In this document: positions 41,803-54,600 of the stretch, piece by piece
Numbering within the stretch: position 1 is the first letter of the stretch
Layout: the number at the start of each line of letters is the position of its first letter
Assembly (NCBI GenBank): GCA_021029095.1
Contig: JAJOHG010000073.1
Location: 1 to 64,000 of the forward strand
Source of the DNA: Phellopilus nigrolimitatus
Lineage: Eukaryota; Basidiomycota; Agaricomycetes; Hymenochaetales; Hymenochaetaceae
Direction: 5' to 3'
Length of the DNA: 64,000 nt
The notes under the pieces: generated by a model
What the model was told of the DNA's origin: nothing
The model's input: the letters and a program-made list of their open reading frames with translations, nothing else
Databases searched by the model: none
Made by a program: the position numbers and the translations under genes

Positions 41803-42492
41803 GGTGGGCGGTAATGAGAGGAAGAGGGAGAGGGTGAGATTGGAATGTGGAGGCTGGCGCTGCGCATGTCGAGAGCAGGAAAGATGTAGTGGAGACGTGA
41901 GACTGAACGTCGCGTTGCAGTTCGGCCTGAGTCCTCACTGACGTCACTGCTTATAAAGATGATTTACTGTAGATCACGGCCCGAGTTCGTAATGTTATTT
42001 CAATAATTAAGCCGTTCGGTCACGTGTTGAGCCTACGGTCAGCCACCCCACCGAGTAACTCAACCTCTTCAATTTGCGTACGAGATTACGAACGATATTC
42101 GCGCCCTGAATGGAATTGACATTCAACTTAGTACCTTTAAGTTGAAGCTCGCGAGATTAGGCAGCCTTGAAGACTCTCGGACAACCTTGCACTCCTCTTT
42201 GTGCTGGCAACGACCACTTCTCCCTTACATAAACCTGGCCCTTGAAGAATTGAACACGCTTCTTAGTCCCAATCGCACGTCTCGTCGTAAGGCCCGAGCA
42301 AAGTCTCCTGAGAGCTCGCAATCCCGGCGAGATGGCGACGGAAAGGACAACACTGCCGAAGTCATGTCTTCCCTTGAGAATGGCAACAGGAGATATGATG
42401 CATTTCAAATGGGACGTACATAGAGTGTTCGAAGTACCATTTATTAGATTACTTAGAGACGCACTCCTCTCTACTGTTAAGAAAGGGTTCAT
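41803..42492. other. divergent intergenic region C'/B'
   Basis: Shared 5' region of the divergent pair. A perfect 9-bp hairpin (TTCAACTTA...TAAGTTGAA, 42122-42146) is present. Apart from the 80 bp next to B', I see little similarity to the left-arm equivalent. Confidence 0.45.
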
Positions 42493-42571
42493 CTTCAGCT
42501 AGGCGTCGATATCGAGTGGATGTTGACTTTCACACGGTGATGTGGCTGCAGGGCACAATGGGCGGAGTTTG
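42493..42571 (+). promoter_or_regulatory. conserved ~80-bp segment upstream of gene B'
   Basis: Reverse-complement counterpart of 35262-35342, with one apparent indel (CCACAATCACC on the left, CCACATCACC on the right). Confidence 0.7.
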
Positions 42572-42641
42572 AAGTGGGAAACACAACATAGTTTCCGTCT
42601 CAGCCACGTCGCGTTCCTCCACAACCCTCCTTCTCTCCAGC

Positions 42642-44189
42642 ATGCATCCGCCTCCAGGACTGCACTTCCCGACCGCAGAGGAAGCCCCGCTCTTCCATCC
42701 GCGCCCGATGCGTCTTGGGGCACATATACAGGCGAAGGAGAAGTTTGAAAAGGTGAGTTCTGAGTTGGTTGCATGGATGAGGGATGGTTGGAATGCTTAC
42801 ATTTAGCGGTTCGAACAGCTCGCGCGCGATTATGCGAACGTAGAGGACATGTTCGCCGAGCTCAAGAGGCAGGAGGAGGTTCTCAGCTCGGGCGCGGATT
42901 CAGCCACAACACTAGCGAGCGAGCTGGAGTCGAACATTCAGTCGACGATGCTTGTGGCTATGGGAGGGATATCTGTTCGTCCTCTTCCACCGATCCCAAC
43001 AAGCTCGGTCATAGCGATCCAGGCGCATCAGCACACGGTGGCTCTGCAGCCGAGCCAACATGTGGCGGGATCTGCGATCCTGTATGATCCCGCGCACGAG
43101 AAGCAACGGAAGCAGCTGAGACTTCTCGACCAACTTGTCCAACAAATCGAAGCCGCCGACGGGGCAGTCCCGTCGATTGCAAAACCAAGCACCTCTTCTT
43201 CATCGCCTGAGACAGGCGCCGAGCCTGTGACGGTGCGGGGCAGGGAGCGCCGACCGGGACTGATGTACTACGACGAATCTCCGGAGCACATTGTCGGACC
43301 CTCACCAGAGTACTTTGAGCGCATCGAGAGACTGCGCGCGTTGCTTAGCCAGGAGGCCGAATCAAAAGGGAAGGCGAGCGTCGAGCGGCAGGATGCTGCA
43401 CTTCTGCCCGAGTCGCCACTCCTCGAGGTCGAGAGGAGCCCGAGCACAGCGAACGCGGTCGCGTCGAGCTCACAACCAGGTACCTCTTTGCTGAGCGTTC
43501 CAGAAGCCGAACAGACGATGACCGGGGGAGGAGGGCGCCGCCCGAGGCTGTTGCACCTCGGCAAAACACCCAAAACGCTGATTGAGCCCTCGCGTCGGCT
43601 TCTGAAAGACATCGCAAATCTGCGCGCAGCGCGTCATCGCGCAAAGGAGGAGAAAGAGAACGTCAGCGTCGGAAGAAGGGATGCTGCAGTCATGCCCGAG
43701 TCGGATGTTCTTGACTCCCGCAACAGCTCGTGCGCAATCCTCGAGCTCGCACCGGTCCCGCCGGCCTCGAAGCGAGGAAAGGCACCGTCAAAATTGCCGC
43801 TCCTCAAAGCCAACAAAAGCGCGTGCGCACTGGCAGCACGCAAGCCTGCGCCGGTGCAGTCGGCCTCGAAAGGGGTTAAAGCGTGGATGAGAAAAGAGCT
43901 CGCGGGCTCAGGCCCGACCCGGACTGTCCTCGCTCAAACGCAGACCAAAGCACGAACAGCGAAGTGCACGGAGGAGGAAACGTCCAACCAGTCCTACAGA
44001 ATACCCCATTTCCATTCTGCTCCTCACCCGTCAGAGCTGCCGCGGCAGAGCTTCTCGTTGGCCGTCGTGTCGAGCTCGTCGGCGCGTCATGGAAAGGGAG
44101 GCGGGGTCGTGGTGTCGGAGGTCGGGGTAGATGTATCCTGGGTGCAGGAGTGGGGCTTGAATCAAAAGCGAAGTCGGTTCGCTCATTGA
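42642..44189 (+). CDS. gene B': unknown low-complexity protein, right arm
   Basis: Exons 42642-42752 and 42819-44189, giving 493 aa starting MHPPPGLHFPTAEEAPLFHPRP. From PLFHPRPMRLGAHI onward it follows gene B closely; only the extreme N-terminus and Ser/Thr-rich linkers differ. The intron lies at the same KEKFEK/LARDYANVED junction and is itself similar. The internal duplicated segments and the identical last 57 residues are present. No disabling change seen. Strong protein conservation in a low-complexity protein suggests either recent copying, gene conversion or selection. Confidence 0.75.
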
Positions 44190-44712
44190 TCGCGAAGGTA
44201 TGTTTTCCTTCTTCTGGAGGCTAACAAGTGTTTTGCTGAGTATATCTGCTTTGCATCAGCGAGCGTCGCGGTCTCTCGGTCCAGACGTTTCGGAAACGTG
44301 TACGTACGAAGCGTTGATCTGGGCTTTCTGGAGGAAGAAAAAAACGTCGAGGAGAAACGACGGAATGTAATATCTGTACGATTATTTGCCTGTGTAAGTT
44401 AGTGGGAGAGATGTTTGGCGCCTTGTATAAGAAATGGAAGTGATCTAATCGCATTCATCTGCGGACCCGGGAAGACGAAGCTCGAGCTGAAGTGAAGTCA
44501 GAAGGCAAACGATAGGCTAGCGATTTCAGCCTCAGCCCTGTTCTCAGCGGCCTGCTCATAAAAGAAGCTTTTGTCGTAAGACTTTTGCACGGTTGTTGGT
44601 TAGATTCGGATACGTAACACAGAGCCTTTGTATATTTTTGTTACTTCGCCCCAATTAGGCAACGAAGTAAACTTCACCAGTTGTACACTTTGTACACATC
44701 AACAACAGCTTT
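44190..44712. other. 3' flank of B', mirrored in the left arm
   Basis: Non-coding, but recognisably the inverted counterpart of about 33100-33607: shared TGTTTTGCTGAGTATATCTGC, GACCCGGGAAGACGAAGCTCGA and GTTGTACACTTTGTACAC blocks. This shows the duplication covers intergenic DNA, not only genes. Confidence 0.65.
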
Positions 44713-45516
44713 TGTACATGTACAGTATTTGATCGTCACTTGATCCATGACCATCACTTGGTCCGCTTCTTCATTGTTCGTCCAGTTCTGCACCAATCAA
44801 TCTGATTTTTTGTACATAGCTTGAAAATGATAGGAGTAACTTACGTTTCAAATTTGATATTTTTCCGCTCATAGAAGATTGAAATATTCCCTTATTTGCA
44901 TGCATCTACGTGCTACAAAATGTGTACCAACTTTTGATCAGTTCTTTTTAATTTCATATACGAGAAAAAGGCCAATTTATCTGCACATATAAATTATGTT
45001 TACTTTCGGTTTGCCATTTGAACTGGAATCACATGTTTTGACTAAGAATTGAATCTTGTATGCATCTACAAAGGGAAGTGTGACAGCATTCAAGGCATGG
45101 CTAAATGCGGTAAGAGATGGTGTTTAGCGCATCAACGTGCAGCCAGCGCGTCAACAACGTTATTTTATGCACAACCAAACTTGCTGTAGGAAGTCAAGCT
45201 CAGGAAGTGGTTTCTAATTGTCAGAAAAGGCACAAAGCAGCCTGTAAAATTTTCAGAATTGCTAGGTTGTTTGCGTGTGACACGTGTCACAGGATGCTCA
45301 AGTCCTGATCATTGTGACACTTCAGCTCGTTTCAGAACTTTTGCAAAATTAATTGTTCTTACAAGTATATTTACTAATCACTGGCATGGTTATATTCCTA
45401 GCATTGTCGGAGATATATGCACGCATTTTGGTGGATGTGGAGGTTGTAGGAGAGATATAATTTCGAAAAAACAAAGTTGCTGACCATATGATGATCAATT
45501 ACTGTACCTTTGTACA
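44713..45516. mobile_element. MITE-like insertion present only in the right arm, ~800 bp
   Basis: Relative to the left arm, about 800 AT-rich bp are added between B' and the E-like stretch. The ends form an imperfect inverted repeat of about 26 bp: TGTACATGTACAGTATTTGA at 44713 and, reading inward from 45516 on the other strand, TGTACAAAGGTACAGTAATT. No transposase frame, and no clear target duplication could be defined. Absence from the left arm supports insertion after duplication, or loss from the left. Confidence 0.5.
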
Positions 45517-45539
45517 CGTTACACACTTCTTGCACAACC

Positions 45540-45810
45540 CACAACCATCGATGTGCCATTAGATGTCTTTATTCCTATCGCGTCCCCTGCATGCGAGGCT
45601 ATAGAACGTTATCTGGACTCTGGACTACCGTTTTTTCGAACTGTCGGTACGTCCGCTCAGTTCTTCATGAGACGTTCAACGCCGACGTATAGCTCAGCGT
45701 GCAGGAGCCTTCGGTCGACTCGTTTCGATTTCTACTGCTTGCATCTACAAACAGGCCTGTCTTTCTCTGTACTGGACAAGATGGATCTCTCGGTCAATGT
45801 GGATGCGTAA
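45540..45810 (+). CDS. possible small gene E', right arm
   Basis: Coding-like stretch TTIDVPLDVFIP...LDKMDLSVNVDA ending at a TAA (45808-45810), weakly matching the left-arm stretch at 32800-33107. The longest ATG frame is 45553-45810 (85 aa). Not assignable to a family; may be a relic of a gene. Confidence 0.25.
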
Positions 45811-46200
45811 TTTCGCGTCAGCTCTGCTGAAATGTAACAGGCAATGGTGGTGAGTTATCTAGCATATCGGCCATCTTCTGCAGCTCAACAACGACATTGT
45901 CCGTCACTTAGGTCGGGACGGTCGTCATCTTCCTGGGACCGCTACTTGAAAATTTGACCGTCAGCGACTGGTTTCAAGCTTGTACGCTCCGTCATCTAGA
46001 CATGATGGACAGACTGCGAAGGCGCTCTCTCGACGGGTTCAACACAGTTTGCTGAGTGCAATCGGGAATGATGGTGGAATGTGTGCTAGCCCACGACGCT
46101 TACGATTTCATACGAGACTGCTTGCCGTAATCCTCGTAAGTCTTGCTGCAATTGATATTTCGTTCGAGACTGAGCCCCAATGTCTCTCGTCGTCGACAGA

Positions 46201-46207
46201 TATAAAA
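46201..46207 (+). promoter_or_regulatory. TATA box of gene A'
   Basis: TATAAAA about 110 bp before ATG 46316, within the CAGATATAAAAGATTCACCG block shared with gene A. Its position argues against the earlier in-frame ATG at 45980 as the start. Confidence 0.65.
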
Positions 46208-46315
46208 GATTCACCGCGCTATCCGTCCCATTCAGTGGTCTTCTTTCCTCCCCCACCATCTCCCCTCCCCTCCTCCCTTCCCTTCCTTTCCCTTTCCCCT
46301 CCCGCCGGTCCTCCA

Positions 46316-48626
46316 ATGGCCGCCGCTCATTCATTTTTCTCAACCTTCGTTCAACGCAGCGCGGAAGCGTATAATTCGATTATCCCGCAACGTCAGAAAG
46401 CACCAGTGACGCCCAAGGGACTCAAATCTCTTCGTCTCTGCGAAGCTCTGGCGTCAAGGTCTCTCGAACTCCCTCGCGAGACAATTCGCAAGAATTCCTC
46501 ACCCGCCGTTATCTTCGGGCCTAGTTCTCCGTACGCTTCCAGCTTCCCGAGCACCTCGACCTCGCCTAGCCTCCCGACGACAATCTCGGTCTTCTCCTCT
46601 GCTGGCTCTTCGCAGTTCTCCCTTCCGCTTCCTCCTTCTCCTATCGAGCCTGGTCTTTCTGAGCAGCAACGGTTCTGTGCGTTTGACGAGGAGGAAGACG
46701 CAAACGCGTCTTGGGACTTCAAGTGTGCCGCTGGATATGGGAAGGCGAACGGGATGTTGAACGACGAGGACGATGAAATGCCCGAGGTCGCGCAAGACAC
46801 CCTCACGGGACTTCGCGATAGTCTCTTGGTCGTCAGCGGGGCCTTTTCGGACGTTTCCGACCCACTCGAACCGGATAGTGGTGAGGCTGACATCATGGAC
46901 TCAGTTTCAGTGGAGGAGGCTGGCACCTTCAGGTGTACATCCGGTGCATTGCCGGTCGCGCTTAGCAAGGTCGAGAGCGAGCACAAGGTCTTGGAAGCGT
47001 GGTGGAATGACGCCTACCTTACGGGGGTCCAGTATCATCCTATGAGCGCGGAGATCTTCGACAACGAGCTGAATATCACAGGCCCTTTGACGCGCGAGAT
47101 AACCGAGGCAGTCTCTGTCTCACGGCCTGCTCATGTTGCTTTAGCCCCAAAGTCACGCAGAAGTTCTCGTAGGACGTCTCAAGAGCATATGCTCTCTGTC
47201 GGGCTAAAGAAGAACTCCAAGCGCGATCTGGCGGGCCACCGCGCTGGCCGCATCTTTACTGGGGTTATCAGCCGAGAGAGCGAGGTAAGCTTCTTGCCTG
47301 AACATAATTTCCTCGCAATGATTGACTTTTCGTTCAGGATGAGTTACGCGAACACAACACAAATATTTTCAGCGCTGACGACACCATCGGCTCTACATCG
47401 TCTTCCACGACCCCGTCGCTCATTGAAGACACGTGTTCGTCTATTTGCTCAGAAGCTCCGATTATCAAGTCCAGCATCTCTGGATCTTCGATATCTGCGA
47501 ACCTAGGTGCTATTGTCCTTCTCGACGAATACAGCGACGGAGACGTCGGTAACGCAGTTGACATTGCTCAAGCGCTGCGAGAAGATGTCGATATATTAGA
47601 GAATATCCCTTGGTACGTTGTCCGTCTAATGGTCCCTCCTCTTTCCTGACGCGTTCTGTAAGCTTTGATGAAAGGAGTTTTATCTCAATCAGATCTGACA
47701 TCGCGGTCTCCGGCCATGAGACCGAGGACACGCTCGACTACATCGAAGTCGAGGCGGAACTGTATGCCTTGATGCAGTTCGTAGCTTGTCTTTATAGTAC
47801 TACTCCCGTCGCACCCAGCGGACTCTGTTCCACGCACTCCAACGGGGACAAGACTTCGATCAACCACACATCGCCCTCCGAAAGTGGTCTAGTTGCCTTT
47901 TCGCTTTCTACGCATCTGATGCTGGACAAATGCGTGTCAGATTCAGGCCTTGCTTCAGAACCTGCAGACATGAAGACTCCACGCAGCATCTCCCACCGCA
48001 GGACGACATCGGCTCCGACTTCTCTGGCACCGCTCTCTTTCAAGAAAAAGCCTGTTCGCAATATTCCTGCACACAGATCAATGCCAGCACCGATGTCTAT
48101 CTTGAAAAAGAAAATGCTTTCGGCATCTTCTCCGACGCTCCCTATTAAGAAGGTGGCCGTATCGACTACACTTTCGACTATCATCCCTCCCCGCACTCGA
48201 GAGCGCTCGCGGAAATCATCTGCCAGTGCGCCAGCGAACAAGCCTAAGTACGATCCTTCACGCTCGAACATTCTTTTGGTCACCTCGCCGATACGTGGCT
48301 CTCGGGCGACCTCGACGCCTAAGCGTGCTATCTCACGCCGGCCTTCAAGTCTTTCTATTCGTCCTTATAGACGTTCAGATCCTTCCCTGTACGCGCCGAG
48401 GGTCTCTTCTCCTCTTGCCTCTTCATGCGTTCTGGAGTCTCCGAGGAAGCCGCTAGTCGCTATCAATTTGGCGTCAATGACGAACGTGTCTGCGACGCCA
48501 TCCGTTTCTCTTCCTGGTCAAGTCGCCAATGATACACTAAGGCACGTCCGGGCTTCCTCGCGGTTGGAGCAGGAGAATGCGCCATCAACTCTGCGATCTT
48601 CGAGATGGGCGTCTGTCAACGCTTAA
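46316..48626 (+). CDS. gene A': Ser/Thr/Pro-rich protein, unknown, right arm
   Basis: Exons 46316-47284, 47338-47612 and 47675-48626, giving 731 aa with consistent phases. The N-terminus (MAAAHSFFSTFVQRSAEAYNS, KGLKSLRLCEALAS), the acidic middle (LRDSLLVVSGAFSDVSD, MSAEIFDNELN) and the C-terminus (SMPAPMSILKKK, RHVRASSRLEQENAPSTLR) match gene A. The second exon (DELREHNTNIFSADDTIGS... EDVDILENIPW) has no counterpart in A, which is intronless and shorter. Protein similarity between A and A' is much lower than between B and B' or C and C'. No known domain. The start was chosen by alignment with A and by the TATA box at 46201. Confidence 0.65.
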
Positions 48627-51600
48627 AAGTTCGCTTCTACCGTCGATTCGTTTACGATCACGCTCACTTCCTCTGCCAAGGTCGCCTATTCTCGGGATTC
48701 TATAACTCTTTAGGCAATATTAGATTTGCCTCGCTCGATGTGAAGACAGCATGCCATTTCAACATCTATATTCATTTTCTATCGTATTCTTCTTTCTTTC
48801 GGTAGGTCTCGGTTTCTGGATAATCACCTATAATCCTTGCTCTCTGGATCTTCGCGTCTTCTCTCTTGATTTCAAATTTTTGACTTCCTGGTCTGCCAGT
48901 CCTATATCTCGTTCCTGGGTTTTGCTTTTTGCTTTCGCGCTCTGCTGTGTCGCTGTTACTCTACGCTTTGTCTGTCTCTGCTGTTCTGCTTCCTGGTCCT
49001 GTTTTGTGCAATGCGCATCTCGTCTGTCTGCAGCTCCCTTAATTTGTTAAACGAATGTTTATTCTTATTCGTAATGCATGCAGTTTGTTCTCTTATTTTG
49101 GATGCGAAGGGCAAATGAGCTGAATCGACCTGATGGACTCATGATCAATAATCGGAAGGATTAGGTTCAGACTGCGATGAATCCGACTTGGGGCGTTGCC
49201 AACGCCTGGTTGTATTGAAGTCTTTGCTATGAAAGACGACATCAATGCCTTACGTTTCTTTTCTGGAATGCTCTAGCGATAGCCCTAAGCATATACTTTA
49301 AGCCACAGTCCAAGTTTTTATGCTCTTTGGAGGGCCACAAAGACTATGCCGGAGTTGCTGGTGTGTCAGTCGCTGTCCAGATGTAACAGTTAAAAAGAGT
49401 GCGCATACAAGCGCAGGTATCAGTGTCGCCTAATTTATATACATATCAGGTAGCACTCGTCAAAGATGCCATCGTACATAGTAAGTCCTCACATACAAAG
49501 AAGGATAGTACACTTCTGATCGGAAACATGTAGAATTTTTTTATTACGGTCCTAAGCTGAAATCCAAGTCAGCTCCATTGCTTAAAAAAGAGAACCATCA
49601 AGATGCAATAAGGCAAGTTTCTGGACAGTTGATGTTTATCTATTCCATGGTTCAACCTGGGATGGGGATGATTCATCTAATATTGACGCCTTCAGCAAAC
49701 CGAGGCACCCAATTGTGTTTATGGTCCGCAAGCCCAGTACGGGGAATAATGCTATCTGTTTTGCTTTATGATGCATAACCATCATCGCCTTTAACAGTTG
49801 ACGATCCAGCGAAGCATTCTCGTCAGTGACATCTATAGTTTGCAACGCGTCGTGTTACGTAATAAATATTACGTGTGACGAAGGTTTTCAGACTCCGCGA
49901 CCTTATTGCTCTGCTGGTCGTGCCACTCAACAAGTCTCTCAACTTGTAGTTGATCTCTTCTTCAGACCATCTTCGACGTTCCTGAACGATGATAGGAGGT
50001 CATTTCTGCCTTGGAGACATGCGTTTTGAACCTGTAGCCGAACTCACGCGCTGAAACAGAGTTGGAGTTTTTGGCACGTCGCCGTATTCACCTTCGGTCC
50101 TTCGGAATCGAATGAACCGATATACTCATCTGTCAGCTGCTAACGGGCACTCAAATACAGTCTTTTTATGATCTTTCATTGAAAACGGAACGTTGCACGC
50201 GCGAGGGCCATCGATTCGCAAATGAATGCGATACTGCTACTTCATTCTGCGAGTCAACACAGGACTTCTCATACTTCTGTGAAAACGGTACTTACACTTC
50301 GTCATCTTGCAGCCCGCAGGTGCATTTCAGCATTCAACGTGAAACTTCCTTCTGTGTTCCTGCCTTGCTGTTTGCATGGATAGTGTGTCTGTCTAGTTCC
50401 ATATCGTGAATTGGTCCTTAAGCGCGCTCATAAAGATAATCTGTCAAATGCTGCCGATACGTTTGAATTATTCATTCACAGCGAGAAGAAAAAGTCGCTC
50501 GGCTTGCACGTTGCGAATGTGCACCATGTGACTTCCCACGCCGGGCCCCGTCTTCTCACCTTGTCAACAGCTTTGCGTGCGCATTGCGATAGCACATCAC
50601 CATATCCAGACTTCGCGCTGCCGTGTTAAGTCCAACAAATGAACGATTCCGATTCTGAACACGGTCGTCAGAAGCTTCGTACTATGAGCGGGTCATTTTC
50701 CCGGAGAAGCCGAACCTTTAGTTTCGGCACATCTCATCTTTAATCATGCCGGAGACGGGAGATGGTAAATGGAGGATCGAACGGAATGACGCACCGGACT
50801 CTCTGAGATTCATCCCCGATATCTCAGCCATCCTATCAGAATACTTTACGGCACGCAAGTTCACGGCCTGGTATGTATTCTCACCTATTAAAGGCAAATA
50901 AGAAGTAACCTATATTCGGTACACCGGCTCGAGTACCGACTTTGCAAAAATGCAAGACAAACTTACTCTCGGAGGCCATTCACAGTCTAAAGATACGTTG
51001 TATTGTGTTTTGGTCTGCCTTCACGTCGTCTTTTGTCCGTGAAAATCGGTTTGCTAATTTTAAAGGGAATTGGAAGACTTGATCGCCTTGTCTACGACCG
51101 ACTGGTTGCTTCGGAAATAATTTCGTTCCAGCATTTAGTGCTATAATCTGTACGTACCTTTTTCTTCCTTTCTAGAGAGTTAACTTCAGGCAGGGTCTCT
51201 TCTAGTACGCAGCGGCACGAGCGTGACACATGGATCTGTATACTACGGATGGTCGGTACTGAATCCGCGAATATGCAACATTGCTGTCGAACATGACGTC
51301 TGTACGAACGATCCTTGGCGTCTATGCATAGCTTAGTCTGGGCCTGATGACGCGATTTCCCGCAGGAACATGCCTGCAACAAATCGCCGCAGGCTCCTAC
51401 GAAACCATGGGAATTTACATGGTACGTGCGTCATCATCACTATGCTGTCGCCTTAAAATAAACTTATAATCGGAAACAAGAGATGCCGTAGGTACAGCCA
51501 CTCTATAATCGCTCGCGTGGACCGAAGCATTCGAAATCTATGGATATCTAGAATACAAACCCTGCATGGGAAGCCTGAGGAAACGCGAAACAGCGCCAAT

Positions 51601-54600
51601 TCAGCCTCGGCCAATCATTAAAGGGCCTACTCCGACTGCATCCACAAGACGAACTTCTTTATGGAGTATGTTCCGCGGAGGCTTCCCCTCGGCACCGGCA
51701 ATCTCATTTTCGACTTCAGCTCTCTGCTTGCTTCACGAGACTTGTCTTCCCCCGCTCGTTTTCATAGACGCGAATCCCTCCATTCTTTTTGCCCTCGAAA
51801 GAACGAAGGACTCTCCCTGGAAAATCCCCAAGTCTTTGTCGCTTCTAGCATTCTATGACAGCCCGCTCGCCACTGTGTCGCCTCAACGAGATGCACTTCT
51901 TGAAAAAACAAGAAAATAAAGAAAATAAAAACCAATGTCGGCAACTTAACAGTTCTATTTTCATGACGATGGATCAGACTTTTAGGGAGCATTAGGAGTG
52001 TCGGCCCGCTTGAATGAAAGAATCACAATCCTAACTCTAACTTCCCAACCGTGCGTTCGCACGTACCTGATCTTCGTGCGTCATTGCGTTCTATATATCA
52101 CAATGGCTAATAATTCGGACTTATAGCATTGGCCGGACATTCGCATACTAGCTCATCGAGATTCAGAGTCGCATGTCGAACCGACATTCCGAATCGACGC
52201 TATTACGCTACTTTTACCATTGACGTCTTTTGTGTAGGTGCGACGTGCGGACTAATCAGAGCTGACCCTTGAATCTCATGTCGCTATCTCTGCGCTACTC
52301 TCCGAGTCTGCAGGATGAATTTTTTCTCTGAGCCGCTAAGCTAAAAGCGCATGCTCATCTTTAGTTGTCGAAAATGGATTTTTTTTCTGTCAAAGCGGAA
52401 ATTTACTATGCACATTTCCGAGGTTGCGAGTGGAGTCTCCAGCTCGAGAGAGAACTAGTATTATGGTACGCTTAATATCAGAAAGAACCCAAAAATACGA
52501 CCAACGTATTCGGACTTCCGGGCGACTGTCATTGCAGAATACATGCTCGCCGATCTCAGACTTTTGCATCCTAACGTAGTTCGGATGACGGTCCTTACTC
52601 CGAGGCGCTCAAGCCACAAATGATATCTCCGGATCCGCATTCCGCCACGTGACTTTGAAGTCTGGTTGCTACTTGCGCCTTCTTTCATTTGAACGTCACA
52701 GAACACAACTGCGTCTGCACCTGGGTCAAAGATCATCACTATTTTGATCAATAGTTCCCCAATTTCTGTGCTTCATGAAGGTTGCTGATGCTCGACAATC
52801 CAAGAAAGCACGATTGTCCGGAAGACCTTCAGGAGGATATGATTCTTCTTCTTCTTCGTGGCTTACTTAGAGTATCCGCGGAGCCGGAGAACGGAAGACC
52901 GGGAGCACAAACTTATGTCTCACGGCAGGTCAACCCTGCAGCACGACGGCAGATATAGAAGGAAGGACACGACGCATTCATCCTAGCGGAGTTTATCAGG
53001 GACTTGTCTCCATAGATTAGTAGCTCTCGCATATCAGCCGTTAATGTTTGTCGCGGATCAGGTGGGAAGCATGGGCAATTGCATCCCGTCCTCAGTTGAT
53101 AATCGTGATTTGGTGAGCGTACCAACGGCCTTTTTTCCCGTCCACGCTATATCCAAACTGCGACGTCATTCAGTGAGAATAAAGCACTAATTATCTAGTA
53201 CATGGTCTTCTACTTACCTTGTTGCCTACTGTAACTCCGCTGAGTAAAGTCAGAGCATGGTACTATTTAGGCAAGTGTCCAACCCCAACTTCCTTTCCCG
53301 TGTCGACTGTTCTGTACTGAAACGATATTAGTTCAAGGCGTATGCCTCGTATCAAGCCAACCCTTGTGGCCTTCCACGAGTACTTTGATCCGCGCTCATG
53401 CTCTAGGAGATCTCCATGGTTATATAAACGTTGTGCTTCTTTCTATGAGTGCATTTATCCTGCCGAGATCCGAGATCGTCCATTTTCTTTCCGACTACAG
53501 TACACCCAGAGAAATGGGACTCCCTCGCAAGCATAATCTAAGTAAAACTAAATTAATCGCGTGCCGAGGCTTCCGCATGTGCTGCGACCACCAAGAGCTT
53601 AATTTGAATAACACTAATATAATATCAGAGCAGCCTCGAGTCATGAAGACGAGGTCTTTGGAGCTACACACGTAGGCAGCTGGAAATCTATAGCGCATGT
53701 TTACAAAACTTAAAATTTAAGTCTAGAAACAATATTCGAAGACTTCTGACTAAATCGTGTCATCCTAATGAGCTTTTTATTGATGATATCGACACGCCAG
53801 TTGGCTGCGTAAACCATGTTTCGGATTGACGACAGATAACTCATGGCTTCGATTTTGAGGTCCTAAGCGGAATGCAATCCCGTCCAGGATCAATCCCGCG
53901 GCAATCCTCGACGAGAAGATACGTGTCGCGCCCAAGAAGCGGAAAGGGACTTGACTTTCTCAATTAACATGCATCCATCTCTATGTAGCACGGCTCTCGC
54001 CGATGCCGAGGGGGGACGAGCATACGACCCGAAGATTGAATAAACTACGGAATCAGCCTGAGTTCTTTTCTTCTGTAGGACAGTGAGGGCGCGATTCTCG
54101 GCAACTTTGACGGGTAAAGAGTGAAGACGGTGACCCAAAAACGAGGAAGCTGCGATGCGAAGTCACAGGACCTTGGCTCTCACTATCTAACGAGCTTTAG
54201 AACAGCCTGAAGCTTGTCAAATCAACGATCGGCAGACTAAGCGGCTTTACAAATTTCCTAATCTGTCGTCCTTTACGCCGTGCCGAAGTCAATGCCGACG
54301 GTTTCAATACCTACTCTACAAGAAGAACCGAAAATCACCTCGCAGTCACCGCGCGACATCAAAGCATTCTCTAATAATCTTTGGATGCGGAACAACGGGG
54401 CATCTGTCCGTTCATCTTTGCCCCAACGCGCTCAGGGTGCGCTAGACGCAATGTTACTTTGTCCGTTATTGCGCGAGAACCAACCACCGCCCTCCGCTAC
54501 GGAGGTGCGCCGGCTTTCGTTTATATTTTAAACCCCAAACTTGCAGAAATTCGCCAAAGATCATTCGGTGTTGAAGTGACAATAAGCAATAAAAAAGACG

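Noticed and set aside
45980..46315. Upstream in-frame ATG extension of gene A'
   Set aside because: The TATA box at 46201 lies downstream of this ATG, and gene A aligns from ATG 46316.
50745..50900. 51-codon frame MPETGDGKWRIERNDAPDSL...
   Set aside because: Looks protein-like, but no continuation exon, family or promoter could be shown.
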